The position numbers and the translations under genes were made by a program. From Rivularia sp. T60_A2020_040 (lineage in GTDB: Bacteria; Cyanobacteriota; Cyanobacteriia; Cyanobacteriales; Nostocaceae): 64,000 nucleotides of DNA. The notes beneath the pieces are model-generated. The model was not told where the DNA came from. It ran no database searches and was given only the letters and a program-made list of their open reading frames with translations. Every line of letters begins with the position of its first letter. Position 1 is the first letter of the stretch. The stretch is from positions 1-64,000 of the forward strand of contig JACYMD010000010.1 of assembly GCA_015272215.1 (NCBI GenBank), given 5' to 3'. Below are positions 55,574-63,317 of the stretch, one piece after another.

Positions 55574-55693
55574 ATGGAAGCTTTAGCTAACCTCAATTGG
55601 GAAGTTATTTTTCAGCTAACGTCTGTAGCATTGATCATGTTAGCTGGACCTGCGGTAATTTTTGTATTAGCATTTCGCGGTGGCGATATGTAA
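55574..55693 (+). CDS. psb30: Photosystem II protein Psb30 (Ycf12)
   Basis: The 39-residue protein starts [20 protein letters not shown], then has one transmembrane helix ([16 protein letters not shown]) and a short lumenal or stromal tail (RGGDM). The pattern NWEVIxQLTxxAxI and GPxVIFxLA matches Psb30/Ycf12, a small photosystem II subunit beside PsbJ and PsbE/F (cytochrome b559) that stabilises the complex. An aggagg Shine-Dalgarno precedes the ATG. The gene is too short for most automatic callers. Confidence 0.93.
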   Translation: MEALANLNWEVIFQLTSVALIMLAGPAVIFVLAFRGGDM

Positions 55694-55817
55694 TGCTTTG
55701 TATTGAGTTAGGAGCTATCAATTTAACTCCTAACTTTAGGATTATTAAGATGTAGTTATTTTTCAACCGTCTGGAAAATCGGCAATTAAACTACACCCTC
55801 ACTGATATATAGATTAT

Positions 55818-56114
55818 TTATTTATAATTACAATTTATCCAGTCAATTAAAGGTCTTAAAGTTCCGGGTATCAAACTCTCGCTGACAGTGACTGAGTGTT
55901 GTTTATTTTTATCTTCTACCGTTATTGTATATTGAAAGCGATCGCGATTCGGAGTAGAATCAGCGGCTATGTATGCGGGTAAATTAAAGAAATTTGCAGA
56001 TTCTAATAATATGGGTAATTGCTCGGCTTGATTTTGGGGTATTTTGCTCGTATCAATCGTTATTACTTTACCTATTCCAGTAAAACCACCGCTACGCTCT
56101 AGGGATATTAACAT
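55818..56114 (-). CDS. Emfourin-type inhibitor of the adjacent M4 protease
   Basis: The 98-residue protein starts MLISLERSGGFTGIGKVITID and has DRFQYTITVEDKNKQHSVTV and GTLRPLIDWIN. The pattern ERSGGFxGI...DRFxYxxxVED matches emfourin, the small inhibitor of protealysin-like metallopeptidases. The gene lies 129 bp downstream of the M4 protease gene on the same strand, as in known protealysin operons. It presumably holds the protease inactive in the cytoplasm until release. Confidence 0.88.
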   Translation of the reverse strand: MLISLERSGGFTGIGKVITIDTSKIPQNQAEQLPILLESANFFNLPAYIAADSTPNRDRFQYTITVEDKNKQHSVTVSESLIPGTLRPLIDWINCNYK

Positions 56115-56208
56115 TTTGATTGGGCAGTGGGCATTGGCTGATGGGGAGAGAGGGAGAGGGGGAGAATAATTATTAAATCCTAACTCACAACTCCGGTGGT
56201 ACTAACTC

Positions 56209-56243
56209 TCAATCCAAAATTTAAAATCTAAAATCCAAAATTT
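56209..56243. repeat. Heptanucleotide array (aaaatct/aaaatcc)
   Basis: Heptamers lie between the protease and inhibitor genes, with a copy of the ccggtggtactaactc repeat just upstream (about 56190-56207). Confidence 0.75.
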
Positions 56244-57326
56244 CTAACTGACTCCCACTTCTTTCCAAGCATTGATTACGGCTTTTTGTTCGCTGCTTGC
56301 TTCACCGTAAAGTTCTTCCGCTACTGTAATAGTTAGTTCTGCGGCTTGTTTAAAGTTTGCTTTTGAACGCAGTCTTTTGCATAAACTAATGTACCAAATT
56401 TTTCCTGCTTTCTCCCAAGCATAACCTCCTATTTCTGTTGCTGCTAAATAAAAGGCACGGTTGGGTATACCCGAATTTATATGCACTCCGCCGTTATCTT
56501 TGGCACCAGTATAGAGGTCTTTCATATGTGCTGGTTGGGGGTCTTTACCAAGTACGGAGTCGTCGTAAGCTGTTCCTGGCGCTTTCATTGAGCGAATTCC
56601 TTCACCTTTGACTTTTTCGGTAAATAATCCTACACCAATTAACCAGTCTGCTTTTTCGGCGGTTTGATTTTTGATTCGCTGTTTCACCAAGGAACCAAAT
56701 ACATCAGAAAAAGATTCATTGAGCGCACCGGATTCGCCAAAATAGATTAAATCCGCTTCATACTGGGTAATACCGTGAGTTAATTCATGTCCAATGACAT
56801 CAACCGACTTGGTAAAACGGTTAAATAGTTCCCCGTCACCGTCACCGTAAACCATTTGAGTACCGTTCCAAAAGGCATTTTCGTACTTTTCACCGTAATG
56901 TACGGTAGAATCCAAACGCAAACCTTTGTCATCAATAGAATTGCGATTGTAAATTTCTTGGAAAAAGTCGTAAGTGGCACCAGATGCGTCATAAGCTTCG
57001 TTTACAGCTTCGTCTTCTGTCGGAGCATCACCTTCAGTGCGTACTAATTCTCCTGGAAGGTTTTGAGTATTTTTCGCATCATATATAGTACGGACTTTCT
57101 CCCCTGCTTGAGACGTTAATTCGATACCGCCCAAATTAATCCGTCTTCCCCGAATTTGCGCTGAAAGGTTTAAAGTCTCAAAAGCCCATTCTCGCTGTGT
57201 TGGCGTACCGTTTACTGCCACCTTTTCCAACATATGAGGTGGGATAATACAGCAAATCGGGCATCTGTAATCAAGTGAATGTTTATACCCGAAACCATGT
57301 AATTTTTTGTGCTTTTTTCGAGCCAT
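56244..57326 (-). CDS. Protealysin-like M4 metallopeptidase
   Basis: The 360-residue protein is taken from ATG 57326 (MARKKHKKLHGF). The short propeptide contains CPICCIIPPHMLEKVAVNG, the protealysin propeptide signature with Pro-Pro-His-Met-Leu. The catalytic zinc motif is HELTH (His180, Glu181, His184) in VDVIGHELTHGITQYEAD, with the third ligand Glu204 in ALNESFSDVFG. The transition-state His is in NGGVHINSGIPNRAFYL. There is no classical signal peptide, so export is non-classical or the enzyme is intracellular, as for protealysins. Its inhibitor gene follows. Such proteases act on actin-like or envelope proteins in other bacteria. Confidence 0.93.
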   Translation of the reverse strand: MARKKHKKLHGFGYKHSLDYRCPICCIIPPHMLEKVAVNGTPTQREWAFETLNLSAQIRGRRINLGGIELTSQAGEKVRTIYDAKNTQNLPGELVRTEGDAPTEDEAVNEAYDASGATYDFFQEIYNRNSIDDKGLRLDSTVHYGEKYENAFWNGTQMVYGDGDGELFNRFTKSVDVIGHELTHGITQYEADLIYFGESGALNESFSDVFGSLVKQRIKNQTAEKADWLIGVGLFTEKVKGEGIRSMKAPGTAYDDSVLGKDPQPAHMKDLYTGAKDNGGVHINSGIPNRAFYLAATEIGGYAWEKAGKIWYISLCKRLRSKANFKQAAELTITVAEELYGEASSEQKAVINAWKEVGVS

Positions 57327-57375
57327 ATTGTTTTCAATTGTTAAGTACTTGTGCAAAATAACTTAAACATTTCGT

Positions 57376-57419
57376 TGGGAAAAGGGAAGAGGGAAGGGGG
57401 AAGAGGGAAGAGGGAAGAG
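57376..57419. repeat. Heptanucleotide array (gggaaga)
   Basis: Purine-rich heptamers gggaaga, aggggga and agggaag lie upstream of the protease start. Confidence 0.75.
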
Positions 57420-57562
57420 TCAGGGCTTATATAACTCACGAGTAATTATGTAAATAATGCAAGCCTAACTACTTAATTATTGATTCACGGATACAAGCCG
57501 ATGATTTTAGTCGCCTGTATCAATTACTTAAATTCAGGAATTTAACTGATAACTGATAACTG

Positions 57563-58297
57563 TTAAACAATTCCTCCAAACACTGCCAAACCATAATATT
57601 TCCAAGGTACTGCTACAGTATTAAATCCAGCTTTGACCAGCATTTGTAACTGTGCATCTAAGGTTGCTAATTGATCTTGACTAGAATAACCGTAGCTAAC
57701 AGAATAATCTACAGAGTCGCTATTGCTTGCTAAACGAGAACGAACTTCTTGTATAGTAGTTCCTTGTTTTTCAGTCCATTCTTCCCTTGCAGCGTTGTAA
57801 ATTTCTGCTAATGTTGGTGATTCTGGTAAAATCGGATCTGCATTCCAAAAACAACCACCGCTCTTAAGACTTTTAGCAATGCGTTGAAATAACTTTGCTT
57901 TCATTTCGTCACTGAGATGATGAATTGCCAGTGATGAGACACAAGCATCAAATTCCGTACCAATATCAAATTTTTCGGGATTATTTGTCCATTCTCCAAA
58001 ATCAGCTTCTATACCATTCCATCGCTGATATCCAGCTTCAGCCATTTTGGTTCGAGCAAATTCAATCATCCTGGGGGAATAATCCACAGCGATAATTTGA
58101 GCATCCGGACAACGATTGAGTATTTTCAGACTAAGTTCACCCGTACCGCAACCCAATTCTAAAATCCGACGAGAGCTAACAGGAACACAGTGAGCAACGG
58201 CTGCGAGCATTTCGTCATAGTTTGGTAACAGTTGACGAATACCAGCATCAAAATCGGTAGTTTGAGCGAAAACTTCACCAGGAAATACTTGAGCCAT
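57563..58297 (-). CDS. Class I SAM-dependent methyltransferase
   Basis: The 244-residue protein is taken from ATG 58297 (MAQVFPGEVFAQTTDFD). The SAM-binding motif is RILELGCGTGELSLKILN with the acidic strand IIAVDYSPRM, and post-motif CVSSLAIHHLSDE. The C-terminal part has LDAQLQMLVKAGFNTVAVPWKYYGLAVFGG, a typical cap. The substrate is not readable. It could be a small-molecule or lipid methyltransferase. It is monocistronic. Confidence 0.9.
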   Translation of the reverse strand: MAQVFPGEVFAQTTDFDAGIRQLLPNYDEMLAAVAHCVPVSSRRILELGCGTGELSLKILNRCPDAQIIAVDYSPRMIEFARTKMAEAGYQRWNGIEADFGEWTNNPEKFDIGTEFDACVSSLAIHHLSDEMKAKLFQRIAKSLKSGGCFWNADPILPESPTLAEIYNAAREEWTEKQGTTIQEVRSRLASNSDSVDYSVSYGYSSQDQLATLDAQLQMLVKAGFNTVAVPWKYYGLAVFGGIV

Positions 58298-58359
58298 GGA
58301 AATTTTACCCTGATAATGCACCATCAATAATTATCATGCATAAATTTTATAACATTATG

Positions 58360-58385
58360 GCGATCGCGTAGTGCAAGGGAAGCTA
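58360..58385. repeat. HIP1-containing dispersed repeat, inverted copy
   Basis: The sequence gcgatcgcgtagtgcaaggg plus aagct is a variant in the opposite orientation of the 25-bp repeat at 21504 and 50714. Confidence 0.6.
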
Positions 58386-58451
58386 TCACCATCATATTTT
58401 TTGATTTTTTGGAAATTAATCTGATTTAAATATGATTTAAACCAAGACTGA

Positions 58452-58760
58452 TCAAATAAAAGTCCTAACTAATACACCATTTTGGTGGAATTTATTTAAC
58501 ATGGTTATAGACCTCACGAGTTTTGTGTGGTTGTGTGTTGTAAAATTTAGTTGTAATTTTGCCCTGGGGATTAAACCCCTGGCATTTTTTTTGGCTGGTT
58601 TGGGATACGAGTCTATTGCGATGGCGAAGCTATAATCAACAACAAAAATAGCATTGGCAACTTCATTTTGATCAAAAAGTATTTCACCATCAGCTAAATT
58701 ATGATCAGTCATGGCTGTGAGTAGGTTTTTTGGCAAATCTTTGGTTTTAAAGCTACTCAT
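58452..58760 (-). pseudogene. Truncated cyclic-nucleotide-binding-domain gene fused to repeat sequence
   Basis: The first 42 codons (58760-58635; MSSFKTKDLPKNLL, then LADGEILFDQNEVANAIFVV) look like the N-terminal strand region of a cNMP-binding (CRP-like) domain. The frame then runs into a repeat-like sequence (DYSFAIAIDSYP, containing cgatggcgaagc) and continues as non-family sequence. A normal cNMP-binding domain is over 110 residues, so this is a fragment broken by a repeat insertion. It is probably not functional. Confidence 0.55.
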
Positions 58761-59000
58761 GGTGATTTAATTTCATTAATAAAAGCAAGATTTTTGAATT
58801 TCACATTTAAAGTCTTTGGTTTTGACTTTAACGACAATTTAAAGCTTTTTCTGATTAGTTAAATGAATTTAAGTTGAGAATCAGTTGAGAATTTATGTTA
58901 ACAAGGCTGGAAAATCTTCTAAATTAAGATTGTGGAAAACGAAAATTAATTATATTTTGAAAAAGAAAGAAAGAAAGAAAGTAAAGATAGATAAATATAG
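58761..59000. other. Region upstream of gntK with gaaa repeats
   Basis: This 240-bp stretch has no gene. Near 58960-58982 a run of gaaagaaa units directly precedes the gntK start and may act as a purine-rich ribosome-binding region. Confidence 0.5.
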
Positions 59001-59480
59001 ATGATTATTTTGGTAATGGGTGTTTCGGGTTCGGGAAAAACTACCGTTGGGAAGAAACTTGCGGAATCTTTAGGTTGGGAATTCCGCGACGCTGACGATT
59101 TCCATTCCCAGGAAAATGTTGAGAAAATGCTGCACGGTATCGCTTTAGATGATGCGGATAGATTTCCTTGGCTGCAAGCAATTCAAGATGTAATCAAAGA
59201 GTATTTATCAGAAAATAAAAATTTAGTTTTAAGCTGTTCGGCTTTGAAGGAAAATTACCGTCAGATGCTTTTGGTAAACAAAGAATTAGTAAAATTAGTT
59301 TATCTCAAAGGTTCTTTTAAATTAATTCAAAAACGCCTACAAGAACGTCTGAATCATTTTATGAGTGAAAAACTTCTTAAAAGTCAATTCGATATCCTTG
59401 AAGAACCAACAGACGTAATTGTAGTAGATATTTCAGAACCTCTTGATGCTATTGTCCAAGAGATTAGAGAAAGTTTGTGA
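59001..59480 (+). CDS. gntK: Gluconokinase
   Basis: The 159-residue kinase has P-loop VMGVSGSGKTTVGKKLA and the gluconate-binding signature EFRDADDFHSQENVEKMLHGIALDDADRFPWL (by position). CSALKENYRQML follows, and HFMSEKLLKSQFDILEEP is the lid region. It phosphorylates gluconate to 6-phosphogluconate for the oxidative pentose phosphate pathway. Length is normal. A PfkB kinase gene lies convergent next to it, which suggests a local sugar-kinase pair. Confidence 0.92.
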   Translation: MIILVMGVSGSGKTTVGKKLAESLGWEFRDADDFHSQENVEKMLHGIALDDADRFPWLQAIQDVIKEYLSENKNLVLSCSALKENYRQMLLVNKELVKLVYLKGSFKLIQKRLQERLNHFMSEKLLKSQFDILEEPTDVIVVDISEPLDAIVQEIRESL

Positions 59481-59511
59481 TCAGCAAGCCGATGAGAACA
59501 AGTAAACAATT

Positions 59512-59556
59512 TCAAATAATTCAAATAATTCAAATAATTCAAATAATTCAAATAAT
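59512..59556. repeat. Five 9-bp repeats (tcaaataat)
   Basis: Five exact units from 59512 to 59556 directly after gntK. A palindrome of the agacgt family follows at 59559-59584. Confidence 0.9.
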
Positions 59557-59558
59557 AA

Positions 59559-59584
59559 AGACGTTGCATTGCAACGTCTCTACA
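59559..59584. repeat. Dispersed palindrome (agacgttgcattgcaacgtct)
   Basis: Identical core to the copy at 15938. It lies between convergent gntK and the PfkB gene. Confidence 0.85.
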
Positions 59585-59600
59585 TGATGAAATTAAAAAA

Positions 59601-60578
59601 CTAAATTTGATGTTCTTTGAGAAAACTTTCTATTTCCGAAGCTGTAGGTTGGGAAGCGATGGCACCTGGTTTAAGTGTAGTTAAAGCTCCCGCAGCACAA
59701 GCGTAAGCGATAATTTTTTTGGCAATTTCTGGGTTGTTTAAATTTTGTACACCATGATCTAATAATTGATGAACAAAGCCTGCGACAAAACTATCCCCTG
59801 CACCAGTTGTATCAACTACGGGTACAGAATAAGCAGGGAATTTATCTTCGTTTTCACCCAAACAATAAGCACAACCTTTGTCTCCATCTGTGACTAATAC
59901 CCCTTCCACAGAATTGAGACGATAAGTAATTGCCCCAGCATCATGAGTATCAAATAATAATTCTGCCTCTTCCTTAGCGAGTTTGAGAAAATCGACTTTT
60001 TTAATTAGTTCGCGAATTTGATCGGGAGCAGCATCGGGATTAGTCCAGAATACCGAGCGCCAGTTAACATCGAGCAAAATCTTCACATCGTATTGGGAAG
60101 CTAATTCCAAAGCGCGGTGAACTGCTGCACCACTATCGGGATAAGCTAATTCTAAAGTTCCTAAAACCAAAAAATCAGCCCCGGCAAATAATTTTTCCGG
60201 TAATTCTCCAGCCTTGAGACGAGTGTCAGCAAATTCAGTGGTGTCGTAATCCTTGAATCCGGCAAAAACGCGATCGCCATTTTGTTTCCGCACCACTAAA
60301 ACTTGACGAGTCGGTGCTTGAGGATGACGCTGTACCCCGGTTGTATCTACACCAATTTCCTCTAAAAGCGCTTGTAAGTTGTTTCCAGCTTCGTCTTCAC
60401 CGACTACACCGATAAATGCTGATGGTGTTCCCAGCTTTACTAAACCACAAGCAACATTAGCAGGCGCACCTCCCGGATAAGCAGTCCACGACTCGACTTC
60501 AGAAGGCGATCGCCCTAACTGATCGGCAAGCATATCATATAATATTTCACCCAAACATAAAACACGGGGATTGCTCAT
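59601..60578 (-). CDS. PfkB-family carbohydrate kinase (fructokinase-like)
   Basis: The 325-residue kinase has the N-terminal PfkB signature YPGGAPANVACGLVKLG, the second Gly-rich motif PTRQVLVV, and the C-terminal signature DTTGAGDSFVAGFVHQLL with catalytic Asp. It resembles bacterial fructokinase or 2-keto-3-deoxygluconate kinase; I favour fructokinase because of the ADP-binding and lid pattern. It transfers phosphate from ATP to sugar. It is convergent with gntK. Confidence 0.9.
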   Translation of the reverse strand: MSNPRVLCLGEILYDMLADQLGRSPSEVESWTAYPGGAPANVACGLVKLGTPSAFIGVVGEDEAGNNLQALLEEIGVDTTGVQRHPQAPTRQVLVVRKQNGDRVFAGFKDYDTTEFADTRLKAGELPEKLFAGADFLVLGTLELAYPDSGAAVHRALELASQYDVKILLDVNWRSVFWTNPDAAPDQIRELIKKVDFLKLAKEEAELLFDTHDAGAITYRLNSVEGVLVTDGDKGCAYCLGENEDKFPAYSVPVVDTTGAGDSFVAGFVHQLLDHGVQNLNNPEIAKKIIAYACAAGALTTLKPGAIASQPTASEIESFLKEHQI

Positions 60579-60920
60579 TTCATTTGATTTTTAAAGTTAA
60601 ATTCTGCCTAAAACCTACAATAATATTTACCATTCATTTGGCAATGGTTCATACAATTAAACAGCAAAATTCATTCATAATTGTGTTCTATTGCTCTTGT
60701 CCCAGATGCTTTTAAGGGCGATCGCGTTATTTTTATTTGTTATATGTAGTTAAAATAAATACTTATATAAAATACTGTATCGCGGTCTACCTAAAACATA
60801 AAGAAAATATAGACAATCGTATTGCATTAAACACTTGAAACGCCTACCTTTCATACAATCTTCTACAATGGGAAAGAGCAATTAAGTACATTTACCACTA
60901 ATCGGGAGGATGAATTTAAA
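60579..60920 (+). promoter_or_regulatory. Leader of the pedR-like gene
   Basis: This 342-bp stretch between divergent kinase and pedR-like genes contains one HIP1 site (60719-60726) and no gene. A Shine-Dalgarno-like gggagga (60903-60909) precedes the ATG at 60921. Confidence 0.5.
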
Positions 60921-61184
60921 ATGGCTGGTGGCGAGTCTCAGACCCCTGTTAGTCTGTCAGACCGAGAACTGCAAATTATCGACTTAGTGGCCACTGGCTT
61001 AACTAACCAACAAATTGCAGTCAAACTAGAAATAAGTAAGCGTACTGTTGATAACCATATCAGCAATGTTCTTACAAAGACCGGAACTGAAAACCGAGTA
61101 GCTCTTGTCCGTTGGGCTTTGCACTGGGGTAAGGTCTGTTTAAATGATGTTAATTGCTGTCCTATTCCTCCTCGGAAAGATTAA
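60921..61184 (+). CDS. pedR: PedR-like LuxR-type transcriptional regulator
   Basis: The 87-residue protein is almost only a LuxR-type DNA-binding domain: SDRELQIIDLVATGLTNQQIA and ISKRTVDNHISNVLTKTGTENRVALVRWAL (by position). It has no receiver. Three Cys lie at 73, 79 and 80 (CLNDVNCC). Synechocystis PedR is a small LuxR-type regulator that senses photosynthetic electron transport through a cysteine redox switch via thioredoxin. The Cys80 position and the short length fit, so I name it pedR with moderate confidence. A conserved inverted repeat follows downstream. Confidence 0.75.
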   Translation: MAGGESQTPVSLSDRELQIIDLVATGLTNQQIAVKLEISKRTVDNHISNVLTKTGTENRVALVRWALHWGKVCLNDVNCCPIPPRKD

Positions 61185-61335
61185 ACAGCATTATAAACGG
61201 TTATTTGTCAGTCTTGATTGATTGCTGCTAGTTGTTCTCCTCACGCTTCACTTATTTATGGTTGTTTTTTTCTTGACGCGCAGTAATTACAGGGTATTGG
61301 TCTACTACGCGCTCTATTATTAGCAGCAATCAATC

Positions 61336-61359
61336 CCCGTCCGACTAGCAACGGACGGG
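61336..61359. promoter_or_regulatory. 8-bp GC hairpin, possible terminator of the pedR-like gene
   Basis: The stem cccgtccg/cggacggg with an 8-nt loop has no clean T-run directly after it (tacacttt follows). It could be a terminator or a transcript-stability structure. Confidence 0.5.
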
Positions 61360-61368
61360 TACACTTTC

Positions 61369-61407
<39 letters not shown>

Positions 61408-61530
61408 TTTTATTTATGGTTAAAGCCGTTTAAGTTAATCGCTATTAAAAAGCTCAAATTTTTGATAACTAAGTAGTCAAGCCTTGATTATTTATATAAT
61501 TACCACTCAGTTATAAAACTATTCCCAATT

Positions 61531-61570
61531 CCCTCTTCCCTCTTCCCTCTTCCCTCTTCCCTCTTCCCTA
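61531..61570. repeat. Heptanucleotide array (ccctctt)
   Basis: Five ccctctt units in a row followed by a ccctatc variant. Confidence 0.88.
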
Positions 61571-61697
61571 TCTAAATTTAAAATTTCTTTCAAATAAATT
61601 TAATAATCAACAAAAATTAGTAATAATTCCTTTTGCTGCTTGCTACATTGATAGTGGAATACATTTTGCCCGCGTCAGGTGGGGGAGCAATGTTGGG

Positions 61698-62348
61698 ATG
61701 AATACTTCAACTTTTGCCAAAGATAGCGACAATTCCTTTGATTTTTTGAATTTGGATTTAATTTCACCCTCTCCCACACAAGATGAGGATTTACTCGCTC
61801 GGTTATCCTTTATTCCTGGGCTAAAAGAAATTTTGATGTTGCGTCAGGTTCACGCTTTAGAACACGCTACAGTATGGATTTTAAGCGAATCCTATTCAGC
61901 ATTAACTCCCCAAGTCAGCCGTGAAAATGTTGGTATCGATAATCAACTTCACACTGGCTTATCTACAGAATCGGGATTTTTTCTTTATGGTGAAGTCAAC
62001 ATCAGCAATTTGCGACGGGCTGTAAATCTTGCTCTCCAAAGACTCACCACTGGAGAATGGAATTTAGCCATACATCCTCGCTGCGGTACAAATGCATCAG
62101 TCGCGATGTTATTAACAGCAGGATTAGCTATGGGAATGCATTTATTATTACCACGAGGACCGATTGAACAATTAATTGGTTTGGGTTTAGCCACAACAAC
62201 CGCAACCGAACTGACTCCCGATGTCGGTGCTTTTTTTCAACGTTATATTACCACTGCAATTCCTTTTAACCTCGGAATTGAAAATATTACTCAGCAATAT
62301 GATGCAATGGGACGTAAAGCTTATTTTGTCCAAGTTAAGTGGAAATAG
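61698..62348 (+). CDS. Conserved cyanobacterial protein, possibly DUF6391
   Basis: The 216-residue protein has EILMLRQVHALEHATVWILSES (His-rich helix), a Ser/Gly-rich loop, WNLAIHPRCGTNASVAMLLTAGLAMGMHL, and a C-terminal half with TELTPDVGAFFQRYITTA. One or two hydrophobic segments (about 135-155) may be membrane-associated. I recall this pattern from a cyanobacterial family that may be DUF6391, but I am not certain. No function is known. It is separate from its neighbours. Confidence 0.6.
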   Translation: MNTSTFAKDSDNSFDFLNLDLISPSPTQDEDLLARLSFIPGLKEILMLRQVHALEHATVWILSESYSALTPQVSRENVGIDNQLHTGLSTESGFFLYGEVNISNLRRAVNLALQRLTTGEWNLAIHPRCGTNASVAMLLTAGLAMGMHLLLPRGPIEQLIGLGLATTTATELTPDVGAFFQRYITTAIPFNLGIENITQQYDAMGRKAYFVQVKWK

Positions 62349-62349
62349 G

Positions 62350-62400
62350 TTGATAGTTGACAGTGGACAGTGGACAGTTGACAGTTGACAGTTGACAGTT
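62350..62400. repeat. Heptanucleotide array (ttgacag/tggacag)
   Basis: Seven units in tandem directly after the preceding stop codon. Confidence 0.88.
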
Positions 62401-62569
62401 GTTAGTTGATATTTATTTCTCCCCATCCCCTTGTCTCCTATCTTAAGTAGTATTCATGACTACAAAAAAATAACCATTTTAATGATGTTTTTTAAATCGA
62501 ACGAAGGATGAAGCTAACTCTTCTGTTAGTGACACTAGGAGAGGAATTTAATTAGGAAAAAACATCATT

Positions 62570-63142
62570 ATGGCAGCAACATTTACTGACACTCAACGTC
62601 AAGCGATCGCGATGAAGTTAGCAGACATGAAAGTGCTGCAAAACCAGATGATTGCTAGCGAACAGAAGTTAATCTCGGCTATCAGCGATGGGGAGATTAC
62701 AAAGCGTCTCCAAGATATGCTCAAGGATGACCAAGAAAGTTTGGGAACTATCGAAGCGGCGATCGCTAAATTTGGTACTTCATCTCAACCCCAAGAAAAA
62801 GTAAAGAGTTTCGCTCAAACCCTTGACAAAATGATGGGTGGTAGCGAATTACAACTTTACGAAAAAGCATTGCAGCATGAAGGAATGAAGCATCAGTTAG
62901 TCATGACTGGTATGCTGGTACACAAGTGCGCTCAAGCTGCTGGTGGAGATTGGCAAGAAGCAATTGACCCCATCAACAAGGTTAATTTCAAAAATCGCGC
63001 TCACCAAGAACAATTAAAAGCAATTATTTACGCTTTGGGTACTCGCGAATTAGTTGGTAAAGAACCCGATACCAGTGTTTGGGCTGCTGTTGAAGATGGA
63101 ATTGCTGCTGCGAAGGGTTTATTTAGCGGTCTTACCAGTTAG
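62570..63142 (+). CDS. Hemerythrin-associated N-terminal-type domain protein (no hemerythrin domain)
   Basis: The 190-residue, mainly helical protein (MAATFTDTQRQAIAMKLADM, SEQKLISAISDGEITKRLQDMLKDDQESLG, NRAHQEQLKAIIYALGTREL) resembles the N-terminal region of cyanobacterial proteins that carry a C-terminal hemerythrin HHE domain. Here the hemerythrin part is absent and the frame ends with a normal stop. Three His lie in the last half (QHEGMKHQLV, AHQEQ), so iron binding of another type cannot be excluded. The role is unknown; such proteins may be linked to oxidative stress, which is inference. Confidence 0.65.
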   Translation: MAATFTDTQRQAIAMKLADMKVLQNQMIASEQKLISAISDGEITKRLQDMLKDDQESLGTIEAAIAKFGTSSQPQEKVKSFAQTLDKMMGGSELQLYEKALQHEGMKHQLVMTGMLVHKCAQAAGGDWQEAIDPINKVNFKNRAHQEQLKAIIYALGTRELVGKEPDTSVWAAVEDGIAAAKGLFSGLTS

Positions 63143-63172
63143 TGTTAGTGTATTTCAATCATGAGGATGGAT

Positions 63173-63200
63173 TGTAGAGACGTTATACATAACGTCTCCC
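63173..63200. repeat. Dispersed palindrome (tgtagagacgttatacataa...)
   Basis: Palindrome gagacgttatacataacgtctc, a member of the agacgt family, just downstream of the hemerythrin-associated gene. Confidence 0.85.
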
Positions 63201-63262
63201 AAAGTCTAGGGAAAAACCAACCTACGTACCTAGCACATTTTTGATGGTTACTTCCAAATCCA

Positions 63263-63291
63263 GGGAGACGTAGCACTGCTACGTCTCTACA
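63263..63291. repeat. Dispersed palindrome (gggagacgtagcactgctac...)
   Basis: Palindrome agacgtagcactgctacgtct, oriented oppositely to the copy at 63173. Together they flank about 60 bp. Confidence 0.85.
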
Positions 63292-63317
63292 TTATTTATT
63301 TTTTACTCAACAAATTA

